Assembly: GCA_022825705.1 (NCBI GenBank)
Contig: JAJDWH010000036.1
Span: forward strand, 372,001 to 436,000
Length of the DNA: 64,000 nucleotides
Direction of reading: 5' to 3'
From: Alphaproteobacteria bacterium
Lineage (GTDB): Bacteria > Pseudomonadota > Alphaproteobacteria > TMED109
Shown here: positions 18,889 through 26,378 of the stretch, piece after piece
Layout of the letters: each line of letters opens with the position of its first letter
Numbering within the stretch: the stretch's first letter is position 1
Translations under genes and position numbers: made by a program
Notes under the pieces: generated by a model
What the model saw: only the letters and a program-made list of their open reading frames with translations
Told to the model about the DNA's origin: nothing
Database searches by the model: none

Positions 18889-19697
18889 AAGGATGTTCCC
18901 CTGTGGTTAACCGCGGGACCGCAGGCGGCCCTGCTAACTGGCCCCGAGGCGGCGCTCCGGCCTCCCGAAACCCAACGGCCACAGACCCTTCGAGGGTCTT
19001 GGGCCGACAAAAGACTGCCGACATGGGAAACCGCCGCTCGCAAACGGCGAAGCCCTGTCGGAATGAGACGGAAAAATTACCCCATTGGACAGAAAATCCA
19101 AGGGTAACGACCTCCCTCCGGGGCAATCCTGCAGCATGAGTCACAAAATTGCAACACCGGTGTGTTCTAGCAGTTACAGACTGGATTTACCGCATCTTGG
19201 GTAACCGGCTTGACCGACGTCAAGTCATCGTCCGGACGCTCAATTGATGCCCTCACATACCATCAGCGGGTGTTTCGCCCTTGCCTTTTTCAGGGCGCAC
19301 GGATGGCCAAATCTGGGGACGGGCGGCCCCGCTGTACGGTGTCGTCACCTGATGTTTCCGAGATCTTGGGACAGGGCGGCACGAAGGCACATTGAATGTG
19401 GCCGAGCAGGGGACGGGTTTCGTTTCGTGCCGGGTGGCGGGATCCAGGAACCTTGCAGGGCCAGCGTCGGGAGCCCGGCATAATGGTGGTCCCGAACGCC
19501 CCGATCTGCTGCAGGCGAGGTCTGCGAGGGGAAGGGCCGAGCCCGGCTCCGGCAGGTGCGGGTGCACGACTCTGGCCGAGGAGGTGTGCGGCTGGGCATG
19601 GCCACGGCCGTGAGATCGGCGGGGCTACGGCTGCCCCACAGCATCTACTTTGCCGAGAACGGGTGGCTATGGCGGGCGAGAACCGGCGGCAATGATG
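18889..19697. other. Long intergenic region upstream of porin 3
   Basis: About 800 bp without a supportable gene. The A/T-richer stretch near 19060-19220 probably holds the porin promoter and leader, including the palindrome ACACCGGTGT near 19153. The rest, up to the transposon, reads as degenerate non-coding DNA. Confidence 0.45.
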
Positions 19698-19705
19698 GTG
19701 AGAAC
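19698..19705. repeat. Left 8-bp target-site duplication of the IS1595-type transposon
   Basis: GTGAGAAC lies directly outside the left inverted repeat and is repeated exactly at 22756-22763 outside the right one. An 8-bp duplication is the known signature of IS1595-family transposition. Confidence 0.9.
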
Positions 19706-19732
19706 CGTGATTATAAAGTTGACATAAGGTAG
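19706..19732. repeat. Left terminal inverted repeat
   Basis: This 27-bp sequence begins CGTGATTATAAAG and contains TTGACA at 19719-19724, which serves as the -35 box of the transposase promoter. It matches the right repeat exactly. Confidence 0.9.
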
Positions 19733-19752
19733 GTCCGCCGGTATAATACCGG
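19719..19752 (+). promoter_or_regulatory. Transposase promoter with palindromic -10 region
   Basis: TTGACA (19719-19724), a 17-bp spacer and TATAAT (19742-19747) make a consensus sigma-70 promoter. The -10 box sits inside the inverted repeat CCGGTAT-A-ATACCGG (19738-19752), a possible repressor site. The ATG begins 7 bp after the -10 box, so the message is probably leaderless. Confidence 0.88.
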
Positions 19753-19753
19753 C

Positions 19754-20605
19754 ATGACGACATTCTACGAGTTCCAGAAGCGGTTCCCCGACAACGCGGC
19801 CTGCCTTGAGCACTTGATGAACGTGCGCTACGGCGGCACCGAGATCGACTGTCCGAAGTGCGGTCGGCACGGCAAGTTCTACCCGATGCGCACGCAACTC
19901 GGGTACGTCTGCCAGTTCTGCGGTCACCACATCCACCCGTGCGCCGGGACGTTCCTGCACCGGACGCACACACCCTTACACAAGTGGTTCTTCGCGATGT
20001 TCCTGTTCAGCACGTCACGCCACGGCGTTGCAGCGAAGGAACTGGAACGGCAGTTGGGCGTGTCCTACCCCACGGCTCTCCGGATGGCCCACCTGATCCG
20101 TGAGCACATGACGGACGTGGACGGAGAGAACCCGCTGGATGGCGACGTGGAAGCCGACGAGACGTATGTGGGCGGCCGCAAGCGCGGTGTCGGCCGGGGC
20201 TACCGGAAGCATAAGGCCGTCGTGTTCGGCATGGTCGAGCGGGACGGCGATGTGATGGCGAAGGTCGTGCCCGACGTGAAGCGCCGGACCCTGGAGCCGA
20301 TCATTCGTGAGAACGTAGAGGAAGGGTCCACCGTCCACACGGACGAGCTGCGTTCCTACCTGTCGCTAGAGAAGGCCGGCTACACGCACCGGACCGTGAA
20401 TCACTCGGAAGGCGAGTACGTCAACGGTGATTCACACGTCAACGCGGTCGAGGGTTTCTGGTCCCGCCTGAAGAACTCGATCCGGGGGACGCACGTCCAC
20501 GTGTCGAAGAAGCACCTGGCGAAGTACGTGAAGGAGTTTGAGTACCGCTACAACCGTCGGAAAGAGACGCATCGGATCTTCGCGGACCTGATTGCGCAGT
20601 TCTGA
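19754..20605 (+). CDS. IS1595-family (ISXO2-like) transposase
   Basis: This 283-aa protein has an N-terminal zinc ribbon (CPKCGRHGKFYPMRTQLGYV, then CQFCG) for DNA binding. The ISXO2-like catalytic domain contains GDVEADETYVGGRKRGVGRG, VHTDELRSYLSL and YVNGDSHVNAVEGFWSRLKN, and ends in the conserved RYNRRKETHRIFADLI. It catalyses transposition of the element bounded at 19706 and 22755. There is no room for a ribosome binding site between promoter and ATG, so translation is likely leaderless. Confidence 0.95.
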   Translation: MTTFYEFQKRFPDNAACLEHLMNVRYGGTEIDCPKCGRHGKFYPMRTQLGYVCQFCGHHIHPCAGTFLHRTHTPLHKWFFAMFLFSTSRHGVAAKELERQLGVSYPTALRMAHLIREHMTDVDGENPLDGDVEADETYVGGRKRGVGRGYRKHKAVVFGMVERDGDVMAKVVPDVKRRTLEPIIRENVEEGSTVHTDELRSYLSLEKAGYTHRTVNHSEGEYVNGDSHVNAVEGFWSRLKNSIRGTHVHVSKKHLAKYVKEFEYRYNRRKETHRIFADLIAQF

Positions 20606-20678
20606 CCATCCGGCCGAGCAGGCGGTCGAATCGCTGCCACGCTACGGCCGGAGAGTGTTGGCTGCCCATTGGCAGAGT

Positions 20679-20867
20679 TTAATCGGGTCTTCTTATCAAT
20701 TCCAGCATCGGAGGCTTGAAGCTACCGTGCTTGATCTGCTCCCCGGCAAACCACTCGCAGTTGACTAAGGAGGGGTCGTAATCCACTCCGATGCTCGACA
20801 CTGTCATGGTCGGACCGCCGGAGTGCAGCCGGACTACATCGCCCGGCCGGAATTGGTCTTCGGTCAT
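20679..20867 (-). CDS. YodC-like DUF2158 protein
   Basis: This 62-aa protein reads FRPGDVVRLHSGGPTMTVSS, then CEWFAGEQIKHGSFKPPMLE, the DUF2158/YodC pattern (GDVV-L-SGGP-MTV, C-WF). The role of the family is unknown. ATG 20867 follows GGAGG at good spacing; a longer frame to 20972 runs into the tRNA-like gene. It is a passenger of the IS1595 transposon, convergent with the transposase. Confidence 0.8.
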   Translation of the reverse strand: MTEDQFRPGDVVRLHSGGPTMTVSSIGVDYDPSLVNCEWFAGEQIKHGSFKPPMLELIRRPD

Positions 20868-20945
20868 TACTCGACCTCCACATTCGACAACTTGACATGG
20901 TGACAACCCCTTGTACAAAGTCAAGGACTTGGCTACGGTCAAATG

Positions 20946-21019
20946 AGGCGCGGGCCGGAATCGAACCGGCATAGTCCAACCTTGCGGGGGTGGTGCCTAA
21001 CCCTTCGAGCCACCGCGCC
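20946..21019 (-). tRNA. tRNA-like gene carried by the transposon (isotype uncertain)
   Basis: 74 nt fold as a cloverleaf. The 7-bp acceptor stem GGCGCGG/CCGCGCC is perfect, the T-arm GCCGG-TTCGATT-CCGGC is perfect, and a short D-arm and a 4-of-5-bp anticodon stem (CCACC/GGTTG) are present. The loop CCCGCAA would give anticodon CGC, but position 33 is C rather than the universal U, and the Ala determinant G3:U70 is absent. It may be a decayed or non-canonical tRNA, or an RNA mimicking one. CCA is not encoded. Confidence 0.5.
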
Positions 21020-21020
21020 A

Positions 21021-21053
21021 AAGGGCCCTCCAGCCTATCACTGGAGGGCCCTT
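21021..21053 (-). terminator. Strong hairpin terminator of the passenger operon
   Basis: AAGGGCCCTCCAG and CTGGAGGGCCCTT form a perfect 13-bp stem with a 7-nt loop. It begins 6 bp after the stop of the small membrane gene and lies just upstream of the tRNA-like gene. T residues follow on both strands, so it may work in both directions. Confidence 0.75.
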
Positions 21054-21058
21054 CTTTG

Positions 21059-21172
21059 TCAGCCCCGAAGACCGATCACGAACAGGAACAGTCCGACTCC
21101 GATAGCGACGGCGAGAGACCCTTCAGGGCCCCAGAAGATCGCCCAGACGACGACCGGCACGAGGTACAACAC
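21059..21172 (-). CDS. Hidden 37-aa membrane protein in the transposon cargo
   Basis: A GTG at 21172, six bases after the lipoprotein stop and in the same frame, opens LYLVPVVVWAIFWGPEGSLA followed by VAIGVGLFLFVIGLRG and TGA. Two short hydrophobic helices separated by GPEG suggest a small hairpin membrane protein, holin-like in size. A strong terminator follows at once, which supports it as the last gene of the operon. The ribosome binding site is weak, so translation may be coupled to the lipoprotein. Confidence 0.45.
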   Translation of the reverse strand: MLYLVPVVVWAIFWGPEGSLAVAIGVGLFLFVIGLRG

Positions 21173-21178
21173 CGCACG

Positions 21179-21937
21179 TCATCGTTGCTTGGCGAGGAAC
21201 ATTCCCGCCTGCTGTTCGTAATTGAAATGTCCGGCCGTCTCCTCATGGTTCGGCCCGTAGAATTTCCCGATCAATCCGCCCGCCCGATAGACGCCCTCAT
21301 TCATCGGGACGTCCTCCCACCTGATGCGCTGCCCGTCAGGCCCGAGGGTCAGATCCACGGTGAGAGCGGCTGTAGCGGCATCAGGAATCACGATCGAGAC
21401 CCGGCCGTGCAGCACGTCCCCGGTCTCCATGTGGGTGCTTACGGCACGCCCTGACCATTGCAGGGGCCCGACCGGGTTGTAGTCCAGCGGCCGCCCGATG
21501 GTCCACAAGTAGTGGGCATGGCCGGTGTCGGGCTGTGACAGGCCCAGGGAATAGTCGCCCCAGTAGGCGGTTGTCAGGTAGGCCGGACCACGTTCAATTG
21601 TTATGTCGGCCCAGGCGATGTCATCAACCCCGTAGGTCAAGACGCTTTCTATCGGGCCGATGATGTCCTGGAGCGTGTAGGTAGTTTGCTTCGGAGTGAA
21701 GAATCGTAATCGGACCCGAGCGCCCCGAAAATGCGGGACCGAAGTGTTGACGTCGGAAGCCGAACCGAGAATCGCCTGCATCTCTGCGACCGCGGCGCCT
21801 GTGGTAAGGGCGGACGGCGCTTCAGGTTCCGATAAGGGCTCTTCAACAAGCGGAACGTCTACAGGACTGGACAAAGAGCCGCCTCCGCCACATCCATAAA
21901 GGAAGGCCAGAAGCAGTAGGCCGAGCAGCCGGAACAT
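21179..21937 (-). CDS. Surface lipoprotein with a TbpB-like C-terminal barrel motif
   Basis: This 252-aa protein has a lipoprotein leader (LLGLLLLAFLYGC, Cys 16) followed by GGGGS. The C-terminus GGLIGKFYGPNHEETAGHFN is the typical closing motif of transferrin-binding-protein-B-like and related Slam-exported lipoproteins (G-FYGP-AEE-GG-F). The middle is rich in beta strands. Surface exposure is inferred. It is cargo of the IS1595 transposon, between two small genes on the same strand. A receptor or ligand cannot be assigned. Confidence 0.72.
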   Translation of the reverse strand: MFRLLGLLLLAFLYGCGGGGSLSSPVDVPLVEEPLSEPEAPSALTTGAAVAEMQAILGSASDVNTSVPHFRGARVRLRFFTPKQTTYTLQDIIGPIESVLTYGVDDIAWADITIERGPAYLTTAYWGDYSLGLSQPDTGHAHYLWTIGRPLDYNPVGPLQWSGRAVSTHMETGDVLHGRVSIVIPDAATAALTVDLTLGPDGQRIRWEDVPMNEGVYRAGGLIGKFYGPNHEETAGHFNYEQQAGMFLAKQR

Positions 21938-21949
21938 GAGGCCGACCCT

Positions 21950-22156
21950 TCACAACTGAGGCCTTGGTTGTCGAGCCTTGCTATCTCGCATCGTCAGTTC
22001 GCTCTCCACCTCTTCAGCGATGTCGATGGCGATAACGGCCAGCGCGTTCATGGTGGAGTGATCAATCTCACTCGGCTTGAAGTTCGGATTGGAAAGAAGG
22101 CCGTTGAGGGCGGTACCCACCAGTTCCCGCATGGCGGGGTGAACGTCTAGACACAT
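21950..22156 (-). CDS. Small hypothetical protein in transposon cargo
   Basis: This 68-aa protein begins MCLDVHPAMRELVGTALNGL. It is helical and ends in a charged tail (EEVESELTMRDSKARQPRPQ). I do not recognise it. ATG 22156 is preceded by GGAGGTG, a strong ribosome binding site. It lies 12 bp upstream of the lipoprotein gene, indicating co-transcription. Confidence 0.6.
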   Translation of the reverse strand: MCLDVHPAMRELVGTALNGLLSNPNFKPSEIDHSTMNALAVIAIDIAEEVESELTMRDSKARQPRPQL

Positions 22157-22360
22157 TGTCACGGGCACCTCCAAGATAATCCCGAGAAGCAGTGATGACC
22201 GGCCCGACGGGTGCCGGGTCGGTCGCCAAACAACTTTCGGGTTTATGAAGGTTCCCGCGTATTCCCGGCGGACCGGTGTTCTATTCAGCGGGCGGCCCGA
22301 CATAGGGCGCCCGAAAGCGGTTTGGCGATGTCGACAGACTCGGCAAGGGTTGTCGAGATG

Positions 22361-22708
22361 TCAAGAAGGGTCGGGTTCCCGGTCCTTAAGATTGCCTAGT
22401 ACTGTGCCAGTCGGTAACTCTGCCGAGCCCGTCATATGCAGGACCTGTTCGAGAATCCGTCGCTGTTCTGGTTCCGGCTTGCCGACCATCTTCCTCATCT
22501 CGGCAATTAGCCGTGTTTCCATCCGTTCTAACCGGTCTAGTGTTTCCTCATGCTTCCCCATCAGTGCTTTGTGCCGTTTAGACTCGAACCACCAGCTGAT
22601 CCATCCCCAGACTGCCGCGCCGCTAGTACTTAATAATCCTCCAATGACCGGAATCCTCACCCAAGGGTCCTCCAGGAACCACCCGACGATGCTTGGCAAC
22701 AAATCCAT
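22361..22708 (-). CDS. Small membrane protein with coiled coil (transposon cargo)
   Basis: This 115-aa protein has an N-terminal transmembrane segment (PVIGGLLSTSGAAVWGWISW), then a basic stretch and a coiled coil (HEETLDRLERMETRLIAEMR). Its overall plan resembles the small protein at 16921-17202. The family is not recognised. Its ATG lies 6 bp after the -10 box of an inward promoter in the right inverted repeat, so it is the first gene of the passenger operon and probably leaderless. Confidence 0.65.
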   Translation of the reverse strand: MDLLPSIVGWFLEDPWVRIPVIGGLLSTSGAAVWGWISWWFESKRHKALMGKHEETLDRLERMETRLIAEMRKMVGKPEPEQRRILEQVLHMTGSAELPTGTVLGNLKDREPDPS

Positions 22709-22714
22709 GCTCTC

Positions 22715-22742
22715 ATCGTATCGTCTTCCTACCTTATGTCAA
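22715..22742 (-). promoter_or_regulatory. Inward promoter formed by the right inverted repeat
   Basis: On the minus strand, TTGACA (22742-22737) lies in the inverted repeat. A 16-bp spacer and TACGAT (22720-22715) follow. The first passenger ATG begins 7 bp after the -10 box, the same geometry as the transposase promoter at the other end. Confidence 0.75.
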
Positions 22743-22755
22743 CTTTATAATCACG
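22729..22755. repeat. Right terminal inverted repeat
   Basis: This is the exact reverse complement of 19706-19732 over all 27 bp. It supplies the -35 box of the passenger operon. Confidence 0.9.
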
Positions 22756-22763
22756 GTGAGAAC
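22756..22763. repeat. Right 8-bp target-site duplication
   Basis: GTGAGAAC directly follows the right inverted repeat and is identical to 19698-19705. Confidence 0.9.
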
Positions 22764-22768
22764 GGCAA

Positions 22769-23056
22769 TTAGGTCGTGATTCGCACCTTCATTCCCAAAG
22801 CCCGCGTGATCCGCATGACTGTTGCGAGAGTGGGATTGCAGTTTGCCGATAATGTCTTGTAGAGCCCCTTGCGGCTCATCCCGGCCTCGCGTGCCACCTG
22901 GCTCATGTTGCCTGTCCGGGCAATGTCGTGCAGCGCGGCGCGCAGCAGGCTGCCGTCGCCCGGATCTTCCTCCGCACATGCTTCCAGGTAGAGACGGGCG
23001 TCTTCCTGTGTGTGCAGGTGGTCGGCCGCATCCCACGTGCTGGCCGTCTCGCTCAT
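22769..23056 (-). CDS. HI1420-type antitoxin (XRE-like)
   Basis: This 95-aa protein contains LLRAALHDIARTGNMSQVAR followed by EAGMSRKGLYKTLS and NPTLATVMRITRALGMKV, the helix-turn-helix of the HI1420/DNA-binding addiction-module antidote family. Its ATG overlaps the stop of an upstream toxin fragment (ATGA). The gene ends immediately outside the right end of the IS1595 transposon, so the insertion just missed it. Its toxin partner is truncated, so it may be an orphan antitoxin. Confidence 0.82.
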   Translation of the reverse strand: MSETASTWDAADHLHTQEDARLYLEACAEEDPGDGSLLRAALHDIARTGNMSQVAREAGMSRKGLYKTLSANCNPTLATVMRITRALGMKVRITT

Positions 23057-23180
23057 CGCTGCCTCCAGTCCTTCGCCAGCTTCCTGGCACGCTCGATATC
23101 ACGTTCCTGGTTGGCCTTGTCGCCTGCGCAGAGCACGATCACCGTCTGCCCCTCGCGCAGGAAAGACACGTGATGGCCAC
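23053..23180 (-). pseudogene. Truncated RelE/ParE-type toxin (PHD01703 family)
   Basis: The segment reads GHHVSFLREGQTVIVLCAGD, then KANQERDIERARKLAKDWRQ, the C-terminal half of the toxin usually paired with HI1420-type antitoxins. Upstream of about 23180 the similarity is lost and the sequence runs into the end of higA. The N-terminal catalytic part is therefore missing, probably through a deletion that joined two toxin-antitoxin loci. Confidence 0.7.
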
Positions 23181-23197
23181 GTCGGCGCTTCGCGGGA

Positions 23198-23488
23198 TCA
23201 GGCCGCAGGCGGCATCCGTTCGATCTTGATTTCGTCAGCATGCTTCATCGCCTGCGCCAGGTCGTAGGCGGCCTGCAGTCGCAGCCACGTGTGGGCCCCG
23301 CCCCCGAACGCCTTGTCGAGGCGAATGGCCATCGCAGGCGAAATGCCTGCGTGACCGTTCACAATGTCGGAAAGCTGCTTGCGGCTGATACCCAGGCGTC
23401 TGGCTGCTTCGGTGACATTCAGCCCCAGGGGCTCCAGGCAATCGTGCCGCACCGAACGGCCTGGATGCGGCGGGTTTTTCATCGGCAT
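23198..23488 (-). CDS. higA: HigA/VapI-type XRE antitoxin
   Basis: This 96-aa protein has [20 protein letters not shown] followed by [20 protein letters not shown] and [20 protein letters not shown], the classic HigA pattern. It neutralises the HigB mRNA interferase and represses its own operon. It follows higB by 12 bp, in the toxin-first order typical of higBA. Downstream it abuts the truncated toxin. Confidence 0.92.
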   Translation of the reverse strand: MPMKNPPHPGRSVRHDCLEPLGLNVTEAARRLGISRKQLSDIVNGHAGISPAMAIRLDKAFGGGAHTWLRLQAAYDLAQAMKHADEIKIERMPPAA

Positions 23489-23500
23489 AGCTCGTCTCCT

Positions 23501-23779
23501 CTAATGATAGTCGACCAGATCGACGTCGCTGGCGTGGCCGCCCTCAAAGCGGAAGATGACACGCCAGTTGCTGGACACCGTGACCGACCAGAGACCTGCG
23601 AGGTCGCCCTTGATGCAGTGCAGCCGAAAGCCGGGCAGGTCCATGTCGCCAGCCGCGGACGCTTCTTCGAGACGCGCGAGAACACGCGCGATCTTGTCCG
23701 TGTGGTCCGCTGGCAGCTTCCGCCGGTCGTCCCTCTCGAACAACAGCTCGAGGCCCTTATGGCGGAAGCTTTGGATCAT
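23501..23779 (-). CDS. higB: HigB-type RelE-superfamily toxin
   Basis: This 92-aa protein starts MIQSFRHKGLELLFERDDRR and contains GFRLHCIKGDLAGLWSVTVS, then NWRVIFRFEGG and VDLVDYH, the standard HigB ribosome-dependent mRNA interferase layout with a C-terminal basic/aromatic active site. It is upstream of higA on the same strand and appears complete. Confidence 0.92.
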   Translation of the reverse strand: MIQSFRHKGLELLFERDDRRKLPADHTDKIARVLARLEEASAAGDMDLPGFRLHCIKGDLAGLWSVTVSSNWRVIFRFEGGHASDVDLVDYH

Positions 23780-24181
23780 GTGTAAAGTGTAACCACTCGC
23801 CTCTCATTTCGCAAGAAGCTGCCGGAACCGAGACGCCTGCGCAGTGGATAGCCCTTGGGATGCCATGGGTTGCCCGGGGGTGCTGGGCGCGGCACCCCAT
23901 TGGGGATCAGGAAAAAGGCGGGTTTCGTGCAAGGCCGGCTTCCACCCCGCGGCCCGATGCGGGCCCAAGGGTTCGCGGGCGGCGGACGGCGCCGGCCGAA
24001 ACACCGCAGCAACGCATCCTGGAGCCTCGGTGCGACCGACACCCTGACGTGAAGATGGGGGATGTCGGTGCCGCATGCGGAGTGGTCACACATGCCGCAG
24101 GTTGCCGGAGCATGGGAGGCTCCGTATATAAACTGCGGTTAAGGCGCGGGGACCTTCGACCGCGGCCGGCTGAGTTCATGC
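23780..24181. other. Intergenic region between higB and hflK
   Basis: These 400 bp separate divergent transcription units and must contain the higBA and hflK promoters. I could not pick out convincing -35/-10 pairs in the GC-rich sequence. Short open frames show no domain. Confidence 0.4.
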
Positions 24182-25270
24182 ATGTCCTGGAATAATCAGA
24201 ATGGCCCCTGGGGGTCGGACCGCGGGTCCGGCGGCTGGGGGAGCGGGCCCGGGAGCCCCCTCTCAGGCGGCCCGCCGCAGAATCCCCTGGGGGACGCGGC
24301 GAAGGCCGCCCGGAAGTTTTTCCAGTCGTTCATCCCGGGCGGCAAGAAATTCATCCTGCTTGGCATCGCGGTGGTCGCCGGGCTTTGGCTCGCGAGCGGC
24401 TTCTACACGGTCGGGCCACAGGAGCAAGGCGTCGTGCTGCGGTTCGGCGAGTATGTCACGACCACCCAGCCCGGCCTGAACTACGTGCTGCCCCGGCCGA
24501 TCGAGGAAGCGATCGTGGTCCCCGTGACGCGGACCCGGAACGTCGAGATCGGTTTTCGCAGCGGCGGCAGCGGCACCCGGAACATCGATGACGAGAGCCT
24601 CATGCTGACCGGCGACGAGAACATCATCGATGTCAACTTCGTCGTTCAGTGGGTGATTGGGAACGCTGGCGACTTCGTCTTCAATCTCCGGAATCCGGAT
24701 CAGAATGTCCGCGACAGCGCCGAAAGCGTGATGCGTGAGATCATGGGCCGGACACCGATCGAGTTCGCGCTGGCCGAGGGACGCGACCAGGTCCGTCAGG
24801 AAGCGCAGCTTCTGCTGCAGGAGATTCTCGACCGGTACAAGACCGGAATCGCGGTCACCGCGCTGCTGCTCCAGCGTGCGGACCCGCCGCCGCAGGTGAT
24901 CGACGACTACCGGGACGTCCAGCGCGCGCGCGCCGACCAGGAACGGCTGGTGAACGAGGCGCAGGCGTACGCCAACCGGATCGTACCGGAAGCCAAGGGT
25001 GAGGCGGCACAGATTCGCGAGGGCGCGGAAGCCTACCGGCAGCGTGTGATCGCCGAGGCGGACGGTGCCGCCCAGCGCTTCGTCTCGGTGTACAAGGAAT
25101 ACGAGCAGGCCAAGGACGTGACCCGCCAGCGGATCTATCTCGAGACGATGGAAGGGCTGATGAGCAACATGAACAAGGTCATCGTCGACGATTCGGGCGG
25201 AGAGGGCGTGGTGCCCTACCTGCCGTTGCCTGAGCTCCGCCGCCGGGCGCTCGAGGGGAGTGCGAACTGA
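24182..25270 (+). CDS. hflK: FtsH protease modulator HflK
   Basis: This 362-aa inner-membrane SPFH protein forms the HflKC cage around FtsH. It has a Gly/Pro/Ser-rich cytoplasmic N-terminus, one transmembrane helix (KFILLGIAVVAGLWLASGFY), the band-7 start VGPQEQGVVLRFGEYVTTTQ, and a long SPFH coiled coil (ADQERLVNEAQAYANRIVPE). It overlaps hflC by one base (TGATG), so translation is coupled. It is the first gene of a conserved hflK-hflC-DUF2065-deg-miaA run. Confidence 0.96.
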   Translation: MSWNNQNGPWGSDRGSGGWGSGPGSPLSGGPPQNPLGDAAKAARKFFQSFIPGGKKFILLGIAVVAGLWLASGFYTVGPQEQGVVLRFGEYVTTTQPGLNYVLPRPIEEAIVVPVTRTRNVEIGFRSGGSGTRNIDDESLMLTGDENIIDVNFVVQWVIGNAGDFVFNLRNPDQNVRDSAESVMREIMGRTPIEFALAEGRDQVRQEAQLLLQEILDRYKTGIAVTALLLQRADPPPQVIDDYRDVQRARADQERLVNEAQAYANRIVPEAKGEAAQIREGAEAYRQRVIAEADGAAQRFVSVYKEYEQAKDVTRQRIYLETMEGLMSNMNKVIVDDSGGEGVVPYLPLPELRRRALEGSAN

Positions 25271-26148
25271 TGTCGCGGATTGCCGGAATTGCGCTGGGTG
25301 CGCTGGCCGCGGTTGCGGCCGTTGCGGCCTACGAGAGCTTCTTCATCGTCGACGAGCGCGAGCAGGCGATCGTGCTTCAGTTCGGCGAGCCGAGGCGCGT
25401 GGTTCGGGAGCCGGGGCTGCAGTTCAAGATCCCGTTCATCCAGAATGTGACCGTCTTTGATCGACGGATCCTGCTGTTCGACAGTCCGGTCGAGGAGATC
25501 ATTTCCTCCGATCGGAAACGCCTGATCGTCGACGCGTTCGCACGGTACCGGATCGTCGATCCGCTGCTGTTCTATCAGACGATCCGATTCGAGCTGGCGT
25601 TGCGCACCCGGCTCGGATCGATCATCAACGACAGCCTCCGCCAGGTGCTCGGCGGGGTGCCGCTCCAGTCGGTCATCTCCGAGCAGCGGGCGGAGCTGAT
25701 GTCGGCGGTGGCCAATGGCGTGCGCACCGAGGCGCGCCCGTTTGGCCTCCATATCGAGGACGTGCGGATTCGGCGGGCCGACCTGCCCAGCGAGAACTCG
25801 GAGGCGATCTACCGCCGGATGCAGACCGAACGTCAGCAGGAGGCGGCGCAGATCCGGGCCGAGGGCGAGGAGGAGGCGCGGCGCGTGCGGGCCGCCTCCG
25901 ATCGGGACAAGACGGTGATCCTGGCGGAAGCCGAACGCGACGCGGAAGTGCTGCGGGGCCAGGGCGAGGCCGAGAAGAACCGCATCTTTGCCAGCGCGTT
26001 CGGCCGCGACCCGGAGTTCTTTGCCTTCTACCGTTCGATGCAGGCGTACCAGAAAGCGCTGACCGCCGATGACACGACGATGGTGCTTTCGCCCAACAGC
26101 CAGTTCTTCCAGTTCTTCGGAACGGACGCGGTCGCGCCTCCCGAATAG
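25270..26148 (+). CDS. hflC: FtsH protease modulator HflC
   Basis: This 292-aa partner of HflK has an N-terminal membrane helix, the SPFH start FFIVDEREQAIVLQFGEPRR, and a helical tail rich in Glu/Arg/Ala (QQEAAQIRAEGEEEARRVRA). The HflC-type motif GQGEAEKNRIFASAFGRDPE and a conserved end (FFAFYRSMQAYQKAL) follow. It acts with HflK to modulate FtsH access to membrane substrates. Confidence 0.96.
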   Translation: MSRIAGIALGALAAVAAVAAYESFFIVDEREQAIVLQFGEPRRVVREPGLQFKIPFIQNVTVFDRRILLFDSPVEEIISSDRKRLIVDAFARYRIVDPLLFYQTIRFELALRTRLGSIINDSLRQVLGGVPLQSVISEQRAELMSAVANGVRTEARPFGLHIEDVRIRRADLPSENSEAIYRRMQTERQQEAAQIRAEGEEEARRVRAASDRDKTVILAEAERDAEVLRGQGEAEKNRIFASAFGRDPEFFAFYRSMQAYQKALTADDTTMVLSPNSQFFQFFGTDAVAPPE

Positions 26149-26163
26149 CGCGGATGATTCCAC

Positions 26164-26349
26164 TTGGATGATCTGTGGGCTGCGCTCGGGCTTGTGCTGG
26201 TGATCGAAGGCGCACTATATGCGCTGTTCCCGGACGGCATGCGCAACGTGCTGCGGCGATCGCTCGAACTGCCGGCCGCGGCCGTGCGCGCGGCGGGTAT
26301 CGTGGGCGCTGGCAGCGGCCTGGTCGTGATTTGGCTCATCCGGGGATAA
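26164..26349 (+). CDS. DUF2065 family small membrane protein
   Basis: This 61-aa protein has two membrane helices (LWAALGLVLVIEGALYALFP and VRAAGIVGAGSGLVVIWLIR) joined by DGMRNVLRRSLELP, the DUF2065 pattern. The family's function is unknown, but its position between hflC and a Deg protease is conserved. The start appears to be TTG at 26164, because the in-phase frame has no ATG before the first helix. Confidence 0.85.
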   Translation: MDDLWAALGLVLVIEGALYALFPDGMRNVLRRSLELPAAAVRAAGIVGAGSGLVVIWLIRG

Positions 26350-26378
26350 GGCATCCCGATCCCGGCCGGAGGTACCCC

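Larger units (their letters stand above)
19706..22755. mobile_element. IS1595-family transposon with passenger genes (3,050 bp)
   Basis: Perfect 27-bp inverted repeats occupy 19706-19732 and 22729-22755 and are flanked by the 8-bp duplication GTGAGAAC. The transposase at 19754-20605 has an ISXO2/IS1595-type domain. About 2.1 kb of passenger DNA follows, mostly on the opposite strand: a YodC-like protein, a tRNA-like gene, a small membrane protein, a lipoprotein and two small proteins. Typical family members without cargo are near 1 kb; cargo-bearing members are known. Intact ends and duplication indicate a recent insertion. Confidence 0.9.
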
